NCBI RefSeq assembly: GCF_040227235.1
Contig: NZ_JBELNZ010000001.1
Span: forward strand, 310,001-374,000
Direction: 5' to 3'
DNA: 64,000 nt
DNA from: Parafrigoribacterium_A soli
GTDB taxonomy: Bacteria; Actinomycetota; Actinomycetes; Actinomycetales; Microbacteriaceae
The number at the start of each line of letters is the position of its first letter. Position 1 is the stretch's first letter. Below, in pieces: positions 49,476 to 58,681 of this stretch. Below the pieces are notes generated by a model that saw only the letters and a list, made by a program, of their open reading frames with translations, did not search any database and was not told the origin of the DNA. The position numbers and the translations under genes were made by a program.

Positions 49476-49652
49476 CTACTTCGCTGCCGCGACGACTCCC
49501 GCGAGCGCGTCGTGCAGTTCCTTCGCCTCTGCGTCGTTCACTGAAACGACGAGGCGGCCACCGCCCTCGAGCGGCACACGCACGATGATGAGACGACCCT
49601 CCTTAACAGCCTCCATTGGCCCGTCGCCGGTCCGCGGTTTCATGGCTGCCAT
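49476..49652 (-). CDS. DUF3117 small protein
   Basis: 58 residues, MAAMKPRTGDGPMEAVKEGR followed by LIIVRVPLEGGGRLVVSVND and a helical end; a near-invariant actinobacterial family (Rv1211 type) of unknown function. ATG at 49652 with AAAGGGGA about 8 nt upstream; a second in-frame ATG is three codons later. Confidence 0.9.
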   Translation of the reverse strand: MAAMKPRTGDGPMEAVKEGRLIIVRVPLEGGGRLVVSVNDAEAKELHDALAGVVAAAK

Positions 49653-49750
49653 GAGTTGTCCCCTTTCGTGGAATGTATTCCATTATCCCGTACTTTTGTC
49701 CTATCCCGAAAACGGGGGCGTCACGCGGGGGCGCGAGACAGGCGATTCGG

Positions 49751-50980
49751 TCAGGGTGGCGTCCAGTCGTAGCCGTCCGCCCACCAGCAGATGTATAGCC
49801 ATCCCCATTGCCCGGCGATGAACAACACGACGAGGCAGGCCCGGTAGATTCGCGATCGCGGCTGGGCGATCGCGCCGAGCAGCGGGTTCAGCGGCATGAG
49901 CAGACGGAACGTGCTGGACTGCGGAAAGAACACGGCCAGCAGGTATAGCGAGTAGCTCACGATCCAGCTCACCAGATCGCTGCCGAGCCTGCGCACCGCG
50001 GGCAGGAACAGCAGCGTCGCGAACAGCGCCACGATGAGCACGAGCGCGACGATACCGAGCGGACCGGGCATCCAGAATCCGGCCCCCTGGATCCACGCGC
50101 TGAATGGCACGAGCTCCTGGTAGCCGACGTATGGCGCGCGCCAGGCGAGTTCGGTGTCGGCGTAGGCGGAGGGCGAGCCCGTTGCCAGCCAGGCGATCGT
50201 CGGCCAGGCCAGCCCCATCATCCCGGTGAAGGCGACGGCGATGATCGAGGTCACGCGCTCGCGCACGGGATACGGGTCGTTCCCACGGCCCACCCAGCGG
50301 AACACGACGTGCAGCGCGAGCGCCAGGGCCAGCGCGAGCCCGGTCGGCCTCGTCAGCGCCAGGACGGCGATCGCGGGGAGCATGACCAGGTAGCGCCGGC
50401 GCAGAAGCAGGTAGAGCGTGACAGTGAGCAGAAACCCGGCCATCGACTCGGCGTACGACACCTGCAGAATCGGCGACAGCGGTGCGACGCAGAACAGCAC
50501 GACAGAGAAGAGAGCGACCGATGGCGGCAGCACCAGCCGCATCAGCCGGTAGAACGCGAGCGCGCCCCCGAGAGAGAACGCGAGCGAGACGAACACCGAC
50601 ACCGGCTCCCACGGCAGGGCGGTCACCTCCATGAGCGTGCGCACGAGGAAGGGATAGCCGGGCATGAACGCCCAGGCGTTCGCGGCGACGTGGCCGTCGA
50701 TGAGCGGAAGTACCGCCGGATAGCCGGTGGTCGCGATGGTGTGGTACCAGCCACTGTCCCAGAACTGGGCGAACTGCAGGTAGTCCGGATGCGCGCCGGT
50801 CCACTGGTTCGGACCCTGCCACGCCGCGAACACCAGCATCATCCAGGTGGTGATCACGCGCGACAGCGCCCAGATGACCACGACCCGCAGCCACCACGGA
50901 GTGAGCCGGTAGCGCACGAGCAGCCACAGTCGCAGCGGCCGGAAGCCGGGTCTCACCGCCGTGCCCGGGTTGCTCGCCAC
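49751..50980 (-). CDS. PIG-V-like polytopic mannosyltransferase-type membrane protein
   Basis: 409 residues, about nine to ten transmembrane helices, with the outward loop FAQFWDSGWYHTIATTGY (Asp-Ser-Gly-Trp/Tyr) near residue 70 that matches the catalytic loop of GT-C/PIG-V-type polyprenyl-phosphate-mannose transferases, and QVSYAESMAGFLLT later. GTG 50980 was chosen because TACTGT lies exactly 6 nt upstream; a longer frame to 51055 crosses the divergent gene. Probable role: cell-envelope glycan mannosylation. Confidence 0.75.
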   Translation of the reverse strand: MASNPGTAVRPGFRPLRLWLLVRYRLTPWWLRVVVIWALSRVITTWMMLVFAAWQGPNQWTGAHPDYLQFAQFWDSGWYHTIATTGYPAVLPLIDGHVAANAWAFMPGYPFLVRTLMEVTALPWEPVSVFVSLAFSLGGALAFYRLMRLVLPPSVALFSVVLFCVAPLSPILQVSYAESMAGFLLTVTLYLLLRRRYLVMLPAIAVLALTRPTGLALALALALHVVFRWVGRGNDPYPVRERVTSIIAVAFTGMMGLAWPTIAWLATGSPSAYADTELAWRAPYVGYQELVPFSAWIQGAGFWMPGPLGIVALVLIVALFATLLFLPAVRRLGSDLVSWIVSYSLYLLAVFFPQSSTFRLLMPLNPLLGAIAQPRSRIYRACLVVLFIAGQWGWLYICWWADGYDWTPP

Positions 50981-51002
50981 GACATGACAGTATCCTGTGC
51001 AG
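50981..51002. promoter_or_regulatory. Overlapping divergent leaderless promoters
   Basis: TACTGT (minus, 50992-50987) and TATCCT (plus, 50991-50996) share two bases. Each lies 6 nt before the start codon it serves (GTG 50980 and ATG 51003). The complete intergenic space is 22 bp. Confidence 0.6.
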
Positions 51003-52394
51003 ATGATCGGACGGTGGCTGCGCTCGCGCGTGGCAACCTGGCCCGCCCTTCTCATCTCCGCGCTCAGCTTCGCCGCCTACACGCTCTACGGATGCCTGCA
51101 GTGGCGACGCATGTCCGTTCCGTCGTGGGATCTCGGCATCTTCACCCAGCTTCTGCGCGACTATGCCACGCTGCAGGCACCGATCGTGCCCATCAAGGGA
51201 GCCGGGTTCAATCTGCTCGGCGACCACTTTCATCCGCTGCTCGTCGTGCTGGCCCCGTTCTACGCGGCGTTCCCCTCCGGGCTGACGCTGCTCGTGCTGC
51301 AGGCGGCACTCGTCGCGATCTCCGCGTTCGTCGTGACGCGACTGGCGGTCGAAAGACTCGGGCGGATGCCTGGCCTCGCCATCGGATTCGCTTACGCGGT
51401 CAGCTGGGGGCTTCAGAATGCCGTCGCGGCGCAGTTTCACGAGATCGCGCTCGCGCTGCCGCTGCTGGCCCTCTCGCTGGCTGCGGTGGTGCGCCAGCGC
51501 TGGCTGGCCGCCGCGCTGTGGGCAGCACCGCTCGTGTTCGTTAAGGAAGATCTCGGACTCACCGTGCTGGTCATCGGCGTTGTGCTGTTCCTGCGGGGCG
51601 CCAGGCGGCTCGGAGCCGCGCTGTGCGCCTGGGGAGTCTTCTGGTTTGCGGCGACGACCCTCGTCATCCTGCCCCTACTGAACCCACACGGCACTTGGGA
51701 CTACGGCGGCAGCTCGAACGTCGGCGGCTCGCTGCTGCACCTCGGAGACACGCTCGCTTCGCTGGTGACGACGCCGAAGCTGCAGACGATCGTCATGCTC
51801 ACGCTCGCCACTGCGGTGCTCGCCTTCCGCTCCCCCATCTCGCTCGCGGTGCTGCCGACGCTCGCCTGGCGGTTCCTCTCCGACAACGACGCCTACTGGG
51901 GGCCGAGCTGGCACTACAGCGCGGTGCTCATGCCGATCGTGTTCGTCGCGTTCATCGACGCGCTGCTGCTCGCGAGGCGCTCCCGCCACAACTGGCTGCG
52001 CGTCTATGGCCGAGCCGCGATGCCGATGTCCCTCGCGTTCGCGCTCGTCATGCTGCCGCAGCTACCGCTCGCCGAGCTCGTGCGGCCGTCGTCGTATGCG
52101 CCCTCACCGGCGGGGGCTGTCGCCGCGATGGCCAAAATTCCGGATGACGCCACTGTCGTGAGCGACCTGACCTATCTCGCCTACCTGTCGAGCCGCGACA
52201 CCGCCTACTGGATCGGAAACTCGGACAACCCCGCCGCGGACTACCTCATCCTCGACCAGAACAGCGGCGCGTGGGGCGCGAACCCACCGACGGACGCCGC
52301 GGCCTACGCCGAGCAGAGCTTCGAGGGCAGCGCCTACAGCCTGATCTACTCGCAAGGCGGCTACCAGGTAGCGAAGCGCACCTCCGGTCCCTGA
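51003..52394 (+). CDS. DUF2079 polytopic membrane protein
   Basis: 463 residues with about nine transmembrane helices; SVPSWDLGIFTQLLRDYATLQAPIVPI, NLLGDHFHPLLVVLAPFY, AAQFHEIALALPLLAL and VKEDLGL are DUF2079 signatures, a GT-C-like family. The ATG 51003 (6 nt after TATCCT) is preferred to a GTG at 50997 that would lie within the promoter spacer. Probably an envelope glycosyltransferase related in role to the divergent PIG-V-like gene. Confidence 0.82.
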   Translation: MIGRWLRSRVATWPALLISALSFAAYTLYGCLQWRRMSVPSWDLGIFTQLLRDYATLQAPIVPIKGAGFNLLGDHFHPLLVVLAPFYAAFPSGLTLLVLQAALVAISAFVVTRLAVERLGRMPGLAIGFAYAVSWGLQNAVAAQFHEIALALPLLALSLAAVVRQRWLAAALWAAPLVFVKEDLGLTVLVIGVVLFLRGARRLGAALCAWGVFWFAATTLVILPLLNPHGTWDYGGSSNVGGSLLHLGDTLASLVTTPKLQTIVMLTLATAVLAFRSPISLAVLPTLAWRFLSDNDAYWGPSWHYSAVLMPIVFVAFIDALLLARRSRHNWLRVYGRAAMPMSLAFALVMLPQLPLAELVRPSSYAPSPAGAVAAMAKIPDDATVVSDLTYLAYLSSRDTAYWIGNSDNPAADYLILDQNSGAWGANPPTDAAAYAEQSFEGSAYSLIYSQGGYQVAKRTSGP

Positions 52395-52418
52395 GTCGCC
52401 GAAGGGCCACACCGCGCC

Positions 52419-52467
52419 TCCACAAGCTCAGCGAACGAGTCGGTGCCTGAGCCTGTCGAAGGGCCGC
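52419..52467. repeat. Inverted dispersed-repeat pair between DUF2079 and dapE
   Basis: CTCCACAAGCTCAGCGAACG followed by GTGCCTGAGCCTGTCGAAGG, diverged copies of the 36.3 kb repeat in opposite orientation, able to pair, between convergent gene ends. Confidence 0.6.
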
Positions 52468-52480
52468 GGGAGGCCGTGCC

Positions 52481-53557
52481 TCAGCTCAGCCAGGCGCGCA
52501 GCCCGCGCTCGCACTCCGTGATCTGCGCGAGCGGCACCCGCTCGTCATCGGCGTGCGCCTTGAGCGGATCCCCGGGCCCATAGTTCACCGCGGGCACGCC
52601 GAGCGCGGAGAATCGCGCGACATCCGTCCACCCATATTTCGGCGCAGCGACTCCGCCGACCGCCGCGAGGAAGTCCTTCGCGATGGGCGCATCGAGCCCG
52701 GGCCGAGCTCCCTCGGACAGGTCGGTGACGGTCAGCTCGAAGCCCACGAACACCTCGCGCAGGTGCGCAATTGCGTCCTCGCCCGAGCTGCTCGGCGCAA
52801 AGCGGTAGTTGACGGTCACGACGCACTCGTCGGGGATGACGTTGCCCGCGACCCCGCCCGTGATCGCCACGGCGTTGAGTCCCTCGCGGTAGACCAGCCC
52901 ATCCACCTCGACCTCCCGCGGAACGTACGCGGCCAGGGTCGCGAGAATGGGCGCGGCGTCGTGGATGGCGTTGTGGCCGACCCAGGCGCGCGCGGAGTGG
53001 GCGCGCACACCGGTCGTGCGCAACTCGACGCGTGCCGTGCCGTTGCAGCCGCCCTCGATCGTCGCGTTCGTGGGTTCGCCGAGGATGGCGAAGTCGCCGA
53101 CCAGAAGTTCCGGATGCGTCGCCGCGAGTCGACCGAGCCCGTTCAGTTCCGAGGCCACCTCTTCGTGGTCGTACCAGATCCAGGTCACGTCACACCGCGG
53201 CTCGGTGAGCTCGACCGCGAGCTTCAGCTGCACAGCGACACCGGCCTTCATGTCCACTGTGCCGCGGCCCCAGAGGTATTCCTCGCCGTCGATCGTTTCG
53301 CGTCGCGTCGGCAGGTTCCCGTTCACCGGCACCGTGTCGATGTGACCGGCGATGACGACGCGGCGCTCGCGTCCGAGGGTGGTGCGCGCAACGATCGCGT
53401 CGCCGTCTCGAAGTACCTCCAGGTGATCGTGCGGTGCGAGCGCTGCCTGGATGGCATCCGCCATGTTCTGTTCATTGCCTGACACCGACTCGATGTCGCA
53501 CAGCTGCCGGGTGAGGTCGATCGCGGACGCGGTGAAGTCGAGCGCTGGGGCAGGCAT
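52481..53557 (-). CDS. dapE: Succinyl-diaminopimelate desuccinylase
   Basis: 358 residues, M20 peptidase fold. Metal and catalytic residues are in VIAGHIDTVPVNG, LWGRGTVDMKAG, YDHEEVASE and LGEPTNATIEGGCNG; the C-terminal His segment is GPGDPLKAHADDE. It produces LL-diaminopimelate and succinate in lysine and peptidoglycan synthesis. TAAACT lies 7 nt before the ATG. Divergent from dapD. Confidence 0.92.
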   Translation of the reverse strand: MPAPALDFTASAIDLTRQLCDIESVSGNEQNMADAIQAALAPHDHLEVLRDGDAIVARTTLGRERRVVIAGHIDTVPVNGNLPTRRETIDGEEYLWGRGTVDMKAGVAVQLKLAVELTEPRCDVTWIWYDHEEVASELNGLGRLAATHPELLVGDFAILGEPTNATIEGGCNGTARVELRTTGVRAHSARAWVGHNAIHDAAPILATLAAYVPREVEVDGLVYREGLNAVAITGGVAGNVIPDECVVTVNYRFAPSSSGEDAIAHLREVFVGFELTVTDLSEGARPGLDAPIAKDFLAAVGGVAAPKYGWTDVARFSALGVPAVNYGPGDPLKAHADDERVPLAQITECERGLRAWLS

Positions 53558-53612
53558 GGGCGCAAGTTTATCGGCGGCCGGGGCCGACCCGGGCAGTCGC
53601 TAATCTGGGCGT
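53558..53612. promoter_or_regulatory. Divergent leaderless promoters, dapE and dapD
   Basis: TAAACT on the minus strand lies 7 nt before the dapE ATG; TAATCT (53601-53606) lies 6 nt before the dapD ATG. The pair ties two steps of one pathway to one 55-bp region. Confidence 0.6.
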
Positions 53613-54560
53613 ATGACTGAACGCGCAGCCTGGGGCTACGGCCTCGCGACCATCGCCGCCGACGGAACCGTGCTCGACACCTGGTTCCCCTCCCCCGCGC
53701 TTGGCGCGATGCCGGCCGGACGCGACCCCTACATCGCCCCGCGCGAGCTCGAGGTGCTGCTCGGCGAGGATGAGCGCCGCAACGTGCGCGTCGACTTCGT
53801 CACGACCGCGATCGACCTGGATGCGGCGCCGGAATCGACCTCGGACGTCTACCTCCGCCTGCACCTGCTCAGCCACCTGCTGGTGCGGCCGAACGACGTG
53901 AACCTCGACGGCATCTTCGCGCACCTGCCGATCGTCGCGTGGACGACCGCGGGGCCCGTGCTTCCAGCCGACTACGCGCGCCTGCGGCCCTCGCTGCAGC
54001 GCGCCGGCATCTCGGCCCACGGCATCGACAAGTTCCCGCGGCTGGTCGACTACGTCGTGCCCGATCGCGTGCGCATCGCCGACGCGTCGCGGGTTCGACT
54101 CGGCGCGCACCTCGCGCCCGGAACGACCGTCATGCACGAGGGCTTCGTGAACTACAACGCCGGAACGCTCGGTGCGTCGATGGTCGAGGGGCGCATCTCG
54201 CAGGGTGTCGTGGTCGGCGACGGCTCGGACATCGGCGGCGGCGCATCCATCATGGGCACGCTCAGCGGCGGCGGAAAGCAGCGCATCGCGATCGGCGAAC
54301 GCGCGCTGCTCGGCGCGAACTCCGGCATCGGCATCTCGATCGGCGACGACTCGGTCGTGGAGGCGGGCCTGTACGTCACCGCGGGCACCAAGGTCGTCGT
54401 GCTCGGCACCGTGACAGCGGATGGCGCCCCGCGCGCCGTCAAGGCAGAGCAGCTTTCCGGCGTGCCCGGCCTCCTGTTCCGGCGCAACTCACTCACCGGA
54501 ACCGTCGAGGTACTCCCGCGCTCCGGTGGAATCGAGCTCAACGCGGCCCTGCACGCCTGA
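53613..54560 (+). CDS. dapD: Tetrahydrodipicolinate N-succinyltransferase
   Basis: 315 residues of the actinobacterial DapD type: an N-terminal domain (AWGYGLATIAADGTVLDTWFPSP) and a left-handed beta-helix of hexapeptide repeats (VMHEGFVNYNAGTLGASMVEGRIS and GGASIMGTLSGGGK). It transfers succinyl from succinyl-CoA to tetrahydrodipicolinate. Leaderless start. Confidence 0.92.
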   Translation: MTERAAWGYGLATIAADGTVLDTWFPSPALGAMPAGRDPYIAPRELEVLLGEDERRNVRVDFVTTAIDLDAAPESTSDVYLRLHLLSHLLVRPNDVNLDGIFAHLPIVAWTTAGPVLPADYARLRPSLQRAGISAHGIDKFPRLVDYVVPDRVRIADASRVRLGAHLAPGTTVMHEGFVNYNAGTLGASMVEGRISQGVVVGDGSDIGGGASIMGTLSGGGKQRIAIGERALLGANSGIGISIGDDSVVEAGLYVTAGTKVVVLGTVTADGAPRAVKAEQLSGVPGLLFRRNSLTGTVEVLPRSGGIELNAALHA

Positions 54561-54668
54561 CCACGCGATCGGAAACGGGGCCAATTCGTCCGGAATGGGT
54601 CGACGCGCTGGCCCACTGCGGACGCTTTGGCCCATTTCGCGGGCGAGCGGGCGGAGCGCGCGGTAGGG

Positions 54669-55958
54669 CTAGCGGGGCCAGGTGCGGGCCGGCGAGCCCA
54701 CGTAGAGCTGCTGCGGGCGCCCGATGCGCGTGGTCGGGTCACCGTTCATCTCGCGCCAGTGGGCGATCCATCCGGGCAGGCGGCCGATCGCGAACAGCAC
54801 CGTGAACATCCGGGCGGGGAAACCCATCGCCTTGTAGATGACGCCGGTGTAGAAGTCCACGTTCGGGTACAGCTTGCGCTCGATGAAGTAGTCGTCGGCG
54901 AGAGCGACGGCCTCGAGCTCCTTGGCGATATCGAGCAGATCGTCCTGCACGCCCAGCGCCTTCAGCACCTCGTCCGCGCTCTCCTTGACCAGCTTGGCGC
55001 GAGGATCGAAGTTCTTGTAGACGCGATGACCGAAGCCCATCAGCCGAACGCCGTCTTCCTTGTTCTTCACGCGCTCAACGAACTTCTCCACGGATTCGCC
55101 GGATGCCTTGATCTCGCTCAGCATCTTGAGCACGGCCTCGTTCGCGCCACCGTGCAGCGGACCGTAGAGGGCGTTGATGCCGGCCGAGATCGAGGCAAAC
55201 ATGTTGGCCTCGGTGGAACCGACGAGCCGCACCGTGGAGGTGGACGCGTTCTGTTCGTGATCTTCGTGCAGGATGAGAAGTCGCTCGAGCGCGGTGGAGA
55301 GCACCGGGTTCACCTCGTAGGGTTCCGCCATCGTGCCGAAGTTCAGCTTGAGGAAGTTGTCGACGAAGCTGAGGTTGTTGTCCGGATAGAGGAAGGCCTG
55401 CCCGAGGCTCTTCTTGTGCGCGTACGCAGCGATCACCGGCAGCTTCGCCAGCAGACGGATGGTGGAGAGCTCGATCTGCTCCGGGTCGTGCACGCTGAGC
55501 GAGTCTTCGTAGAACGTAGACAGCGCGGAGACGGCGCTCGAGAGCACAGACATCGGATGCGCGTCGTGCGGCAGCGCGTCGAAGAAGCGCCGCAGGTCCT
55601 CGTGCAGCAGCGTGTGCCTGCGCACCCGCTCCTCAAAGTTCGCGAGCTCGTTCGGGCTGGGAAGCTCGCCGTAGATCAGGAGCCAGGCCACCTCGAGGTA
55701 GGTCGAGTTCGCGGCGATGTCTTCAATCGCATAGCCGCGATAGCGCAGGATGCCCTGGTCGCCGTCGATGTAGGTGATCGCGCTGCGGGTCGGCGCGGTG
55801 TTCACGAACCCGAGGTCGAGAGTGGTGTATCCGGTCTGCTTGGTGAAGCCCGAGATGTCGATGCTGGACGCACCGTCCACGCTCTTGAGGATCGGGAAAT
55901 CGGCGGTCCCGCCGGGGAAGTGGAGGGTCGCCTTGTCAGCGTTGGCAGCGTCGTTCAC
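54669..55958 (-). CDS. gltA: Citrate synthase, type II
   Basis: 429 residues: catalytic His in ALYGPLHGGANEAVLKML, GFGHRVYKNFDPRAK, and Asp in NVDFYTGVIYKAMGFP, with the C-terminal RIGRPQQLYVG. An NADH-sensitive-type length. The GTG 55958 is 6 nt after TAGGCT, leaderless. The 108 bp downstream to dapD hold no gene. Confidence 0.94.
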   Translation of the reverse strand: MNDAANADKATLHFPGGTADFPILKSVDGASSIDISGFTKQTGYTTLDLGFVNTAPTRSAITYIDGDQGILRYRGYAIEDIAANSTYLEVAWLLIYGELPSPNELANFEERVRRHTLLHEDLRRFFDALPHDAHPMSVLSSAVSALSTFYEDSLSVHDPEQIELSTIRLLAKLPVIAAYAHKKSLGQAFLYPDNNLSFVDNFLKLNFGTMAEPYEVNPVLSTALERLLILHEDHEQNASTSTVRLVGSTEANMFASISAGINALYGPLHGGANEAVLKMLSEIKASGESVEKFVERVKNKEDGVRLMGFGHRVYKNFDPRAKLVKESADEVLKALGVQDDLLDIAKELEAVALADDYFIERKLYPNVDFYTGVIYKAMGFPARMFTVLFAIGRLPGWIAHWREMNGDPTTRIGRPQQLYVGSPARTWPR

Positions 55959-56015
55959 GCCTACAGCCTAATTGCCACGACAGTCGACCGTCACATCCAC
56001 CAATAGCGGAACGAA

Positions 56016-57122
56016 TTACTTGGAGAGAGTAGCCAAACGCCGCGCGGCCTCGGCGATGCGCTCATCCGTCGCCGTCAGCGCGAAACGCACGTGATCGGAT
56101 GCCGCATCGCCGTAGAAGGAACCCGGCGCCACGAGGATGCCGACATCCGCGAGCGCGCCGACCGTGACCCATGGATCTCCGTCGCCCCGACTCGCCCACA
56201 GGTAGAGGCCGGCCTCGCTGCGATCGATGCGGAATCCGGCTGCCTCGACCGCGCCGCGCAGAATCTCACGCCGGGCGCGATACAGCTCCCGCTGAGCCGC
56301 CACGTGCTCGTCATCGCCGAGGGCCGCCACCATCGCTGCCTGCACCGGAGCCGGCGGGATGAGCCCGGCATGCTTGCGCACCTCGAGCAGTCGACCGATG
56401 ACTGTCGAGCACCCCGCGACGAAACCCGCGCGATAGCCGGCAAGATTCGACTGCTTGCTCAGCGAATAGACGGAGAGCACCCCGCTGCGGTCATCTCCGA
56501 TGACGCGCGGGTCGAGAATCGAGGGCGTCGGTTCACCGTCGGCGCTCGACCAGTTGAGCTCGGCGTAGCACTCATCGTTCGCAATGACCGCCCCGAGTTC
56601 GCGAGCCCTCGTGACGGCGGCTGCCAGCTGCTCGACCGACAGCACCGCGCCATCCGGATTGCCGGGGCTGTTGAGCCAGACGAGTCTCGTGCTCTCGGGC
56701 CACTCGGCCGGGTCGTCGCTCGCCACGACAGACGCGTGGGCGAGCGCCGCGCCGATCGCGTACGTGGGGTATGCGACGGACGGATGCACCACGGTGTCGC
56801 CCTCGCCGAGCCCGAGCATGAACGGCAGCCAGGCGACGAGTTCCTTCGATCCGATCGTGGGTAGCACGTTCGCAACGCCGAGGGTCACTCCCCTGCGACG
56901 CGCGTACCACTCCACGATGGCCTCGCGAAGGGCGGGCGAACCGGCGGTGAGCGGGTAGGAGTGTGCATCCGTCGCGGCGACGAGTGCCTCGCGGATGGGT
57001 GCCGGCGTCGGATCGACGGGCGACCCGACGGAGAGATCCACGATGCCGCCGGAGTGAGCACGTGCGCGTTCGGCGAAGGGGACGAGCGAGTCCCAGGGGA
57101 ACTCGGGAAGCTGGAAGGCCAT
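56016..57122 (-). CDS. dapC: Succinyl-diaminopimelate aminotransferase (DapC type)
   Basis: 368 residues, class I PLP aminotransferase: SPGNPDGAVL, NDECYAELNW, PLP lysine in SLSKQSNLAGYRAG, and VRFALT near the end. It follows fdxA by 6 bp, as Rv1178 follows fdxC. The transamination of N-succinyl-2-amino-6-ketopimelate fits with dapE and dapD nearby. Confidence 0.87.
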   Translation of the reverse strand: MAFQLPEFPWDSLVPFAERARAHSGGIVDLSVGSPVDPTPAPIREALVAATDAHSYPLTAGSPALREAIVEWYARRRGVTLGVANVLPTIGSKELVAWLPFMLGLGEGDTVVHPSVAYPTYAIGAALAHASVVASDDPAEWPESTRLVWLNSPGNPDGAVLSVEQLAAAVTRARELGAVIANDECYAELNWSSADGEPTPSILDPRVIGDDRSGVLSVYSLSKQSNLAGYRAGFVAGCSTVIGRLLEVRKHAGLIPPAPVQAAMVAALGDDEHVAAQRELYRARREILRGAVEAAGFRIDRSEAGLYLWASRGDGDPWVTVGALADVGILVAPGSFYGDAASDHVRFALTATDERIAEAARRLATLSK

Positions 57123-57128
57123 GCTCGA

Positions 57129-57446
57129 TTACGCCTGGGGCGGCAGTGCTGCGACGAGCGGGTGATCCTTGGGGATGACGCCGATCTTCGCGGCGCCGCC
57201 GGGAGAACCGAGGTCGTCGAAGAACTCGACGTTCGCCTTGTAGTAGTCGGCCCACTGCGCGGGGGTGTCGTCCTCGTAGAAGATCGCCTCGACCGGGCAG
57301 ACCGGCTCGCACGCGCCGCAGTCCACGCACTCGTCGGGGTGGATGTACAGCATCCGGTCGCCCTCGTAGATGCAGTCGACCGGGCATTCGTCGACGCAGG
57401 CACGGTCCTTCACGTCGACGCAGGGAAGGGCGATGATGTAGGTCAC
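57129..57446 (-). CDS. fdxA: 7Fe ferredoxin
   Basis: 105 residues. CVDVKDRACVDECPVDC binds a 3Fe-4S (plus one ligand of the second) cluster and CVDCGACEPVCP the 4Fe-4S cluster; YEGDRMLYIHPDECVDCG is highly typical. Electron carrier. The GTG 57446 overlaps the stop of the MshB-like gene (GTGA). Confidence 0.92.
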   Translation of the reverse strand: MTYIIALPCVDVKDRACVDECPVDCIYEGDRMLYIHPDECVDCGACEPVCPVEAIFYEDDTPAQWADYYKANVEFFDDLGSPGGAAKIGVIPKDHPLVAALPPQA

Positions 57447-58681
57447 TGCGCGGTCGTTCCCCTCGTGGTGTGGCTGGCTTCCATCGTATCCCGCGGCGAT
57501 GTGTCGACCGTGCGCGCGGCCGGCACCACGATGCGCGGCCACACCAGCACGAGCACCACGATGGCCGCCGCTCCGTAGGTCCAGGCATACCCCGCAGCGT
57601 TGGCCGGCACGAGCACCGAACCACCTGGACCACCGATGGTGAGGATGCCCATGGCCGCCAGGATGCCCAGCCCGGAGACGAGCGGGATGACACGGGTTCG
57701 GAACACGAGCCGCAGGCCGAGCATGAGAGCGAGCACCAGCAGTAGGGCGACGGTCACGCCGCCCGGGAGCCGCAGCCCTGCGACGCCCAGCACGAGCTGG
57801 TGGTTCACGGTGCCGATGCCGCCGAGCGCGAGGCCCACGACGAATGCGAGGACGCCCGCGACGACGCGCCCCGTAACACCCAGGTCGCTCCACGTCGCGG
57901 TGCCCTCCGAGCGGGGCTCGGGGCGAACGATGCGGCGAAAACTTTCCTGTGCGACGATGGGGCGGAACGGTCCGCTCGAGAGCGCGAAGCTGCCCCGCTC
58001 GACCGTGACCTGCGTGCGGTGGGCGCGCAGCGCATCCGTCTTTCTGGCGAGTGCCGCGCTGACATCGACGACGATGTCGTCGCTCAAGGCTTCCGCCCCT
58101 TCGGCGACCACGGCGTAGAACGGCACTCCCATAACGTCCGCGGCGCGCCTGGCAGCGTCATGCGCGCGGATGTGGTCCGGGTGCCCGTAGCCGCCGTGCG
58201 CGTCGTAGCTGACCACGCGCGTGGCCGACACCTGCTGGATGACCGTGGCGACGTCCGCGGCCACCTCGCCGAGCTGCGCGGCGCAGAGCGATTGGGGGTC
58301 GAGTTGCTTGGGCGCCTCCGCGCCGGACACGCCCCAGCGCATGCCGGAGTCGACGTAGCGGCGGGGCAGCGACCCGTCGACGCGCGCTTCTGGTGCGCCG
58401 AGAAAGCGCTGGTCGGTGACTCCCAGGATGCCCATCGCCGCCCGGAGTTCGCCTTCGCGGTAGGCGGCGAGCGCCGGCAGGTCGCCCTCGAGAGAGTGCA
58501 GCTCCGGCGGGATGACCTCGCCGCGCTCCCCGCGCGTGCAATGGAGCACGGTGACGCCGGCGCCTCGCTCGATGAGCGTCGCGATCGTGCCGCCGGTCGT
58601 GATCGTCTCGTCGTCGGGATGCGCGTGGACGAAGAGCACGTGCTCGCCCCCAGTAGCAGTGCGCTCGCTCCGGACATCCAC
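57443..58681 (-). CDS. MshB-like PIG-L deacetylase with C-terminal membrane domain
   Basis: 412 residues. The N-terminal ~275 residues are a PIG-L deacetylase with zinc motifs AHPDDE (residues about 20-25) and HGGYGHPDHIRAH, matching GlcNAc-inositol deacetylase MshB of mycothiol synthesis. Unlike MshB, it continues into ~130 residues with four transmembrane helices (GRVVAGVLAFVVGLALGGIG to AAAIVVLVLVWP). The GTG 58681 is 7 nt after TATCCT; a frame to 59374 crosses the efe promoter and efeU. Coupled to fdxA. Mycothiol role likely; Mca-type amidase possible. Confidence 0.78.
   Translation of the reverse strand: MDVRSERTATGGEHVLFVHAHPDDETITTGGTIATLIERGAGVTVLHCTRGERGEVIPPELHSLEGDLPALAAYREGELRAAMGILGVTDQRFLGAPEARVDGSLPRRYVDSGMRWGVSGAEAPKQLDPQSLCAAQLGEVAADVATVIQQVSATRVVSYDAHGGYGHPDHIRAHDAARRAADVMGVPFYAVVAEGAEALSDDIVVDVSAALARKTDALRAHRTQVTVERGSFALSSGPFRPIVAQESFRRIVRPEPRSEGTATWSDLGVTGRVVAGVLAFVVGLALGGIGTVNHQLVLGVAGLRLPGGVTVALLLVLALMLGLRLVFRTRVIPLVSGLGILAAMGILTIGGPGGSVLVPANAAGYAWTYGAAAIVVLVLVWPRIVVPAARTVDTSPRDTMEASHTTRGTTAQ

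Noticed and set aside
54561..54668. Gene or RNA between dapD and gltA
   Set aside because: 108 bp with no start, ribosome site or stable conserved structure; treated as a convergent intergenic gap.
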